DNA of 64,000 nucleotides from Chloroflexota bacterium. Lineage in GTDB: Bacteria; Chloroflexota; FW602-bin22; JACPRP01. The stretch covers positions 12,006-76,005 of the forward strand of contig JACQUC010000114.1 of NCBI GenBank assembly GCA_016210495.1. Reading direction: 5' to 3'. Of this stretch, positions 59,439 through 64,000 are shown piece by piece. The notes beneath the pieces are model-generated. The model had not been told where the DNA came from and made no database searches. It saw only the letters and a list, made by a program, of their open reading frames with translations. The position numbers and the translations under genes were made by a program. Each line of letters starts with the position of its first letter. Positions within the stretch are counted from its first letter, which is position 1.

Positions 59439-60716
59439 CTACAGCCCTTGCTCCAATGCCCCCCGGAAATCAGGGTGGGCTATGCGAATCAACGCCTCTT
59501 TCCGCTCGCGCAGGCTCAGGCCGCGCAGGTTTGCTACACCGTGCTCGGTCACCACGTAGTGCACGTCTGTGCGCGGCGTCGTCACGACGGCCCTCTCGCC
59601 GAGATGGGACACGATCCGTGACACCTTGCCTCCGCTTGCCGTCGACGGCAGCGCGATGATTGACTTGCCGCCGGGAGCGCGCGACGCACCCCGGGTGAAA
59701 TCCACCTGCCCGCCGACTCCGCTTACCTGCCACCCACCTATGACCTCGGCGTTCACTTGGCCGGTAAGGTCTACTTGCAGGGCCGAGTTGACGCAGATGA
59801 GATTCTCGATCTGGCTCAACACGCCCACATCGTGAGTGAAGTCCGCGGGGTGCAGCGAAACCATTTCATTCTCCCGCACGAAGTCCAAGAGCTGTTGACT
59901 CCCTCCGACTATGGTCGCCACAATCGGCGACCTGCCGTCGATTGCAGCTCGGCGGATCGCCCCTGCCTTGACTAGATCCAGCACCCCATCGGTCAAGATG
60001 CCGGTGTGTATCGAGAGTCCACGTCTGTCACGCAGGCACCGCAGGACCGCATCGGGGATCGCGCCCACGCCCACCTCAATGGTGGCGCCGTCGGGCACCA
60101 TATCCGCGACCAGGCGCCCGATCGCCACCTCCACCTCACCAATCTCGAGGGTGGGAGGCAACGTCGGCAGAGAACGAGAGGACTCGACGATCAAATCGAT
60201 CTCCGAAACGTGTATCAAACAGTCCCCGAGCACCCTGGGCATCTGGTCATTGATCTCCGCGACGAGCACGCGGGCCGAGTGAGCCGCCGCTTTCGTGTAG
60301 TCGACCGCTATGCCGAACGTGCAATATCCCTGAGGATCGGGGGGCGACAGTTGCACGAAGGCCACGTCGACGGCGACGTGTCCCCGTGTGAAAAGCCGGG
60401 GTATCTCCGAGAGATGGCAGGGAATGCAATCCACCCGGCCGGCCCGTACTGCATCGAGAAGCCCGGCGCCGGCCACAAAGGCGCAGACCTTGAAGTGTTT
60501 GGACATCTCGGGCAGCGCATAGTTACAGGCGCCCGCGGGCAACATCGTAATGAGGCGAACGTTTTCGAGACGCTCGTGGTCTTCCACAAGCGCCTCGACC
60601 AACGTCTGCGGCTCGCCCCAGCCCGAACCGAGCACCACAGTATGGCCCGAACGCACGACCCTGACAGCTTCGCGGGCGCTGACGGACTTCTTGCTCATCT
60701 CGTCTAGCTTGCGCAC
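59439..60716 (-). CDS. acetyl-CoA hydrolase/transferase family CoA-transferase (4-hydroxybutyrate CoA-transferase-like)
   Basis: 425 residues, close to the usual 430 of butyryl/4-hydroxybutyrate CoA-transferases. Family features: VVLGSGWGEPQTLVEALVED, DVAFVQLSPPDPQGYCTFGI, IEVGVGAIPDAVLRCL, IHTGILTDGVLDLVKAGAI, VNSALQVDLTGQVNAEVIGG and VTEHGVANLRGLSLRERKEA. It moves CoA between acetyl-CoA and an organic acid through a glutamyl-CoA intermediate. GTG 60716 overlaps the HMG-CoA lyase gene by 13 bases; ATG at 60698 is an alternative start. With the lyase it may recycle CoA in leucine or ketone-body catabolism (acetoacetate activation). Exact substrate is inference. Confidence 0.88.
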   Translation of the reverse strand: MRKLDEMSKKSVSAREAVRVVRSGHTVVLGSGWGEPQTLVEALVEDHERLENVRLITMLPAGACNYALPEMSKHFKVCAFVAGAGLLDAVRAGRVDCIPCHLSEIPRLFTRGHVAVDVAFVQLSPPDPQGYCTFGIAVDYTKAAAHSARVLVAEINDQMPRVLGDCLIHVSEIDLIVESSRSLPTLPPTLEIGEVEVAIGRLVADMVPDGATIEVGVGAIPDAVLRCLRDRRGLSIHTGILTDGVLDLVKAGAIRRAAIDGRSPIVATIVGGSQQLLDFVRENEMVSLHPADFTHDVGVLSQIENLICVNSALQVDLTGQVNAEVIGGWQVSGVGGQVDFTRGASRAPGGKSIIALPSTASGGKVSRIVSHLGERAVVTTPRTDVHYVVTEHGVANLRGLSLRERKEALIRIAHPDFRGALEQGL

Positions 60717-61612
60717 ACGCGAGCCTTACTGAGTTGGCCAGGCAGCCTGCGGCCGATTATTCCTTCCGCCAGCTTCGCGCATTCGATCAGCTTGGCCACG
60801 GACAGGCCGGTGGAAACACCCATCTCCTCGAACATGTTGACCAGGTCCTCGGTGGCCACGTTTCCCGCCGCGCCGGGGGTGTTGGGGCACCCACCCATGC
60901 CACCAATCGAGCTATCGAAGATCGTTATACCCGCCTGGAGCGCCGCGAGGGCGTTGGCCAGGCCCGTACCCCGCGTATCGTGGAAATGCGCTGCCAGCCG
61001 CGTCCCGGGAAGCGCGTCCCGCAGTCGGGAGAAGAGATCGTACGCCTGGCGAGGATTGGCCAGGCCCACCGTGTCTCCAAAAGCGATCTCCTCCACGCCC
61101 ATCCCCACCAGGGATCCAGCAATGTCGATCACTTTCTCCGCCGGAACGCGGCCCTCGATGGAGCAGCCGAAGCTGGTCGCGATCGATGCTCTCACGATAA
61201 TGCCGCTTTGCCTGGCGGCCTGGCAAATAGGTTCCAGCCCTTCCAGCGACTGCGCGATCGTGCGATTCACGTTGAGCATATTGTGGCTCTCGCTGGCCGA
61301 TAGGAAGACCTCGATCTCTTCCACCCCCGCCCCCAGCGCACGATCGAAACCCGTCTGGTTGGGGACCAGAACGCTGTACAGTATGCCGGGCCGGCGTCGA
61401 AGGGCCTTCATTACCTCCGCGGCATCGCGGAGCTGGGGAACCCACTTGGGGTGTACAAAGCTGGTTACCTCGATGCGCTTAAGGCCAGCCTCCGACAGGG
61501 CTTCGATCAGCCTGAGCTTGTCCTCCGTCGGCACCACCCTTTCTTCATTCTGCAGGCCATCCCGCGGCCCAACCTCGACGATAGTCACCTCTTTGGGAAC
61601 GTCGAAACCCAT
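60704..61612 (-). CDS. mvaB: hydroxymethylglutaryl-CoA lyase
   Basis: 302 residues from the ATG at 61612 with AGGAGG 10 bases upstream; the longer frame to 61852 lacks support. HMGL-like TIM barrel: TIVEVGPRDGLQNEERVVPT at the N-terminus, ETSFVHPKWVPQLRDA-like VTSFVHPKWVPQL, ISASESHNMLN-type FLSASESHNMLNVN, ASIATSFGCSIEGRVPAEKV, AAHFHDTRGTGLANA (metal His pair) and SSIGGMGGCPNTPGAAGNVA containing the catalytic Cys loop. It cleaves HMG-CoA to acetyl-CoA and acetoacetate in leucine breakdown. The lyase and CoA-transferase genes overlap and form an operon. No methylglutaconyl-CoA hydratase or carboxylase genes are seen in the window. Confidence 0.94.
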   Translation of the reverse strand: MGFDVPKEVTIVEVGPRDGLQNEERVVPTEDKLRLIEALSEAGLKRIEVTSFVHPKWVPQLRDAAEVMKALRRRPGILYSVLVPNQTGFDRALGAGVEEIEVFLSASESHNMLNVNRTIAQSLEGLEPICQAARQSGIIVRASIATSFGCSIEGRVPAEKVIDIAGSLVGMGVEEIAFGDTVGLANPRQAYDLFSRLRDALPGTRLAAHFHDTRGTGLANALAALQAGITIFDSSIGGMGGCPNTPGAAGNVATEDLVNMFEEMGVSTGLSVAKLIECAKLAEGIIGRRLPGQLSKARVCAS

Positions 61613-62074
61613 TGACGGTTTGCCTCCTGTCGCATTTGTCGGCTCTATTCTAGCAGGAACGCGGCGTCCGAACAATGCACCGATAATTTGATCCCCGTCC
61701 GGCTGCCACTCGGTGGTTTTGTCGGGATCCAAACGGTGCGGCTCACATTGCCGGGGCAGGTACCGTAGCCGCTCCGTCCCTGGGCCAAACGTGATGTGCA
61801 ATTTCCGGCCAGACTGCCTATTGACTTTCTTCCAGCCTGGGCTTGAGATCAACGCTACTCATCTGAATAAAGCGGCATAGCTGTAGCAGCCGATCGTCTG
61901 GTAGGGCTCCTTCCGCGGCACGACGAACCGCCCCTACCATATACGCATTTCGTGTCGAGCTATTTGGGTGATCCGGCTTCAGACATGCCACCTGAAGGGG
62001 CAGGTTTGAAACCTGCCCCACTTTTCTATTAGCCATTACCGTGCGAGCGCGAAATAGACCGGGAGGAGAGGAAA
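61613..62074. other. intergenic region with two palindromic repeats
   Basis: Divergent spacer of about 460 bases. It contains a GTAGGG...CCCCTAC inverted pair at 61900-61938 (a degenerate GTAGGGGC copy), a perfect 23-base palindrome at 61997-62019, and GGAGGAGAGG, the ribosome site of the repeat protein gene. A 92-codon reverse frame here is repeat-derived and not credible as a gene. Confidence 0.55.
61997..62019. repeat. GGGGCAGGTTT palindrome
   Basis: GGGGCAGGTTT, one base, then its exact complement: a perfect stem of 11 base pairs with flanking CTGAA and ACTTTT. The T-run on the forward strand could make it a terminator, but no forward gene ends before it. Confidence 0.6.
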
Positions 62075-63409
62075 ATGTTTCGAATGAGGTGGTCAAGTGT
62101 GGCGGTCGTGGCGCTGGTTGCCGGCATGCTGATGGGCGGCACCTTCGCGCAGGAGACGCCCAGCAGCAGAACCGCGACCCAGCCGGCCGCCATTGGCACC
62201 GGCTTCGTCTATCAGGGCCAGATCAAACAGGGCGGTGCTCCCGCCAACGGTAGCTACGAGTTTCAATTCAGCCTCTGGAACGACGCGGCTGCCGGATCCC
62301 AGGTCGGCAGTTCTCAAACCGCCACGCTCACCGTGGCCGACGGCATCTTTACCACCCAGCTCGATTTCGGTTCCGTCTTCGATGGCAGCGCGCTGTGGCT
62401 GCAAATACAGGTCAGGCCCGCCGGCAGCACGACCTACACCACCCTGTCGCCCCGCCAGGCCATCGCCGCCGTGCCCTACGCAACCTACGCCACAACCGCT
62501 CAGCGCCGCGTCAGCGGCACCTGCGCCGTGGGCAGCACCATCCGCGCCATCAACGCCGACGGCACCGTGGTCTGCGATCCCCCGACCACCCTTTACTACC
62601 CGCTTTTGCAAGCGCAGTCGCTAGATATGGGCGCTGTGGACATAGGGCTCAAGGGCTTCTCCGGTGGCTTCACCGACGGCCGCTACGGCTACTTCGTGCC
62701 GAACAACAATGCCTTTGGAATATCAGGCAATGTATCCAGGCTCGACTTGCAGAACCTCGCCCCCAGCGGCGTAACCTCCCTGGACTTGGCCGCTAGTGAT
62801 CGCTTTCTCAAGGGCTTCGAGGGTGGCTTCACCGACGGCCGCTATGGCTACTTCGTGCCAAACTACAATGACTCCTACTCCGGCAACGTCGCCAGGGTGG
62901 ACTTACAGAATTTCGCCGCGAGCGGCTACACCGATCTCAACCTGACTGCCGTGGACGGATCCCTCAAGGGCTTCCAGGGTGGCTTCACCGATGGCCGCTA
63001 CGGGTACTTCGTCCCATTCTCCTCCAGTGCCACCGCAATTTCGGGCAAGGTAGCCAGAGTGGACTTGCAGAACTTCGGTGCCGTCGGCGTGACGGCCCTC
63101 GATTTGGCCGCCGTGGACGGATACCTCGTGGGCTTCCGGGGGGGCTTCACCGACGGCCGCTATGGCTACTTCGTGCCAAACTTCACGGGCTCGGTATTAT
63201 CAGGCAAGGTAGCCAGAGTTGACTTACAGAACTTCACCGCCAGCGGTGTGACGGCCCTCGATTTGGCCGCCGTGGATTCATCCCTCAATGGCTTCTCAGG
63301 TGCCTTCAGCGACGGCCGCTACGGCTACTTGGCACCATACGCCAATACCTCTGGACTATCGGGCAAAGTCGCACGCATTCAGCTTACCTCGGGGGCGGGC
63401 TCGCCGTGA
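62075..63409 (+). CDS. secreted protein with five 53-residue GGFTDGRYGYFVP repeats
   Basis: 444 residues; signal peptide (SSVAVVALVAGMLMGGTFAQ); strong GGAGGAGAGG site. Residues about 38-140 form a domain (GFVYQGQIKQGGAPANGSYE, FQFSLWNDAAAGSQVG, SPRQAIAAVPYATYA) seen at the start of many secreted bacterial proteins that carry phage-tail-like or beta-propeller repeats. From residue 194 five repeats follow with cores GFSGGFTDGRYGYFVPNNN, GFEGGFTDGRYGYFVPNYN and so on, each ending VARVDLQNF..SGVTALDLAAVD. The period is 52-54 residues; DNA identity between copies is high. The Asp-Gly-Arg-Tyr-Gly-Tyr turn suggests beta-propeller blades or a beta-solenoid. Ligand and function are unknown. The next gene overlaps its stop codon. 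Confidence 0.85.
   Translation: MFRMRWSSVAVVALVAGMLMGGTFAQETPSSRTATQPAAIGTGFVYQGQIKQGGAPANGSYEFQFSLWNDAAAGSQVGSSQTATLTVADGIFTTQLDFGSVFDGSALWLQIQVRPAGSTTYTTLSPRQAIAAVPYATYATTAQRRVSGTCAVGSTIRAINADGTVVCDPPTTLYYPLLQAQSLDMGAVDIGLKGFSGGFTDGRYGYFVPNNNAFGISGNVSRLDLQNLAPSGVTSLDLAASDRFLKGFEGGFTDGRYGYFVPNYNDSYSGNVARVDLQNFAASGYTDLNLTAVDGSLKGFQGGFTDGRYGYFVPFSSSATAISGKVARVDLQNFGAVGVTALDLAAVDGYLVGFRGGFTDGRYGYFVPNFTGSVLSGKVARVDLQNFTASGVTALDLAAVDSSLNGFSGAFSDGRYGYLAPYANTSGLSGKVARIQLTSGAGSP
62654..63370 (+). repeat. five tandem coding repeats of about 159 bases
   Basis: Copies begin at 62654, 62813, 62969, 63131 and 63290, giving spacings of 159, 156, 162 and 159 bases, all multiples of three. The segment GGCTTCACCGACGGCCGCTA is nearly invariant, suggesting recent expansion or gene conversion. 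Confidence 0.9.
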
Positions 63410-63741
63410 AAAACCTGAACGAGCTTCTGCGAAAACGTAGCGGCACCCCCGTGGCTGTGCCTTCGCGGGCGCGGCGCGTAGCGATCCTCCTCGTGACGCT
63501 GCTCGCGCTGGCCGGCGCTTCGGCCGTCCTTGCCGATTCCGGCGTGCTTACCCTGTCCCAGGGAGGCATCGTCAGCGGGGGTGGCCGTAGCAGCGGCGGC
63601 GCTTTCAGCGCCAACGGCGCGGGGGATGCGCTATCCAGCGGCCAGATGTCCGGTGGCGACTTCATGACCTCCGCCGGCTTCTGGGGCAGCGCTCCAACGC
63701 TGACTACCTATTATCTCTATTTGCCCGCCATCACAAAGTAG
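63406..63741 (+). CDS. small secreted protein with Gly/Ser-rich body and C-terminal YLP motif
   Basis: 111 residues; GTG start overlapping the stop of the repeat-protein gene by 4 bases, so probably co-translated. Basic N-terminus, then a hydrophobic signal segment (VAILLVTLLALAGASAVLA) with a likely cleavage site. The body is Gly/Ser-rich (GGIVSGGGRSSGGAFSANGA, GQMSGGDFMTSAGFWG). The last residues TTYYLYLPAITK end in the Tyr-Leu-Pro motif seen in other secreted proteins of this window. I do not recognise a family. A structural or surface-attachment partner of the repeat protein is a reasonable guess from the overlap. Confidence 0.75.
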   Translation: MKNLNELLRKRSGTPVAVPSRARRVAILLVTLLALAGASAVLADSGVLTLSQGGIVSGGGRSSGGAFSANGAGDALSSGQMSGGDFMTSAGFWGSAPTLTTYYLYLPAITK

Positions 63742-63909
63742 CTCCATCTCCCTCGTAAGAGGGACCGGATGCCGGGCTGCCCGTTCGGCCAAGTGCCTGA
63801 TTGTGTGTCCAAGGAGCAAGCCTTCTGATTGTGCAGCAATCCTCGCCCAGCCACATCCGCTTATCCGTTAGTTATGCGTAATGAAATTGGGCTTCCCTCT
63901 CCCCAGCGA
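63742..63909. other. convergent intergenic region near the right edge
   Basis: Nothing strongly recognisable. A CCCTC-GTAA-GAGGG hairpin at about 63753-63766 follows the small secreted gene but lacks a T-run. Confidence 0.35.
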
Positions 63910-64000
63910 TCACCTGGCTTGCTGCTCGCTTTTGATCACGCTCGCAATACCCTCAAAGTACTCATTGCGCACCCGGTTGTTCGCCACCTTGGTGTATTGG
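63910..64000 (-). CDS. C-terminal end of an unidentified protein, cut by the window edge
   Basis: The reverse strand is open from the right edge to a TGA at 63910-63912. The last 29 codons read QYTKVANNRVRNEYFEGIAS followed by VIKSEQQAR. Charged, helix-like composition with no stop supports a real gene end. Too short to identify. Confidence 0.35.
   Translation of the reverse strand, partial: QYTKVANNRVRNEYFEGIASVIKSEQQAR

Noticed and set aside
61818..62096. A 92-codon reverse-strand frame upstream of the repeat protein gene
   Set aside because: It reads through two palindromic repeats, its protein (GQVSNLPLQVACLKPD) is a typical translation of such repeats, and it lacks a ribosome site.

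Overview
The window looks like a piece of a chromosome from a moderately GC-rich bacterium, most probably a member of the Chloroflexota. This is an inference. It rests on secreted proteins with long Pro/Thr linkers ending in a Tyr-[Leu/Ile/Val]-Pro motif, on many copies of a short GTAGGGGC palindromic element, and on general gene content; no rRNA or single-copy marker is present to confirm it. I saw no tRNA, rRNA, CRISPR array, prophage or transposase.

Layout. 1-5.7 kb: the N-terminal part of a branched-chain amino-acid binding lipoprotein, two different type I glutamine synthetases (one with an adenylylation-type Tyr loop, one of the feedback-inhibited type), an ammonia-dependent NAD synthetase, a zinc-ribbon Nudix hydrolase and a remnant of a small exported protein. 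6-12.2 kb: a Wzm/Wzt-type polysaccharide ABC exporter interleaved with a SPASM radical SAM protein, a methyltransferase and, on the other strand, a B12-binding radical SAM protein. 12.4-17.4 kb: a signalling block behind a near-consensus promoter and a structured leader with a terminator. It holds a response regulator lacking its phosphoacceptor Asp, a GAF-GGDEF protein, a canonical OmpR-type regulator, a soluble histidine kinase and a receiver-GGDEF protein with both domains eroded. 17.5-40.9 kb: a long, tightly packed forward gene set for a cell-surface glycan. It holds two B12-binding radical SAM proteins (one fused to a left-handed beta-helix acyltransferase), another SPASM protein, a secreted esterase, a HpnA-like epimerase, many GT2/GT4 glycosyltransferases, methyltransferases, a polysaccharide deacetylase, a Wzz-like protein and a Wzy/WaaL-like polymerase or ligase.

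41-52.2 kb (reverse strand): two tandem mini LuxR-type regulators, a 922-residue LVIVD-repeat surface protein, a GT39-type membrane glycosyltransferase, a Gfo/Idh oxidoreductase, an initiating sugar-phosphate transferase, a methyltransferase, another GT4 and a large membrane protein. 52.4-59.2 kb: two secreted glycosidase-like proteins, the larger with two copies of a C-terminal beta domain, and another GT39-like protein. 59.4-61.6 kb: HMG-CoA lyase and a CoA-transferase, overlapping. 62-63.7 kb: a secreted protein with five 53-residue repeats and a small secreted partner. The right edge cuts an unidentified reverse-strand gene.

How it fits together: PglC/WcaJ-like initiation, GT2/GT4 extension, radical SAM, methyl, acetyl and deacetyl tailoring, chain-length control and polymerisation, and ABC export form one plausible exopolysaccharide or glycolipid pathway. 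The cyclic-di-GMP-like signalling block in its midst may control it. Short mobile palindromic elements sit at many gene ends, where they supply stop codons and perhaps terminators.
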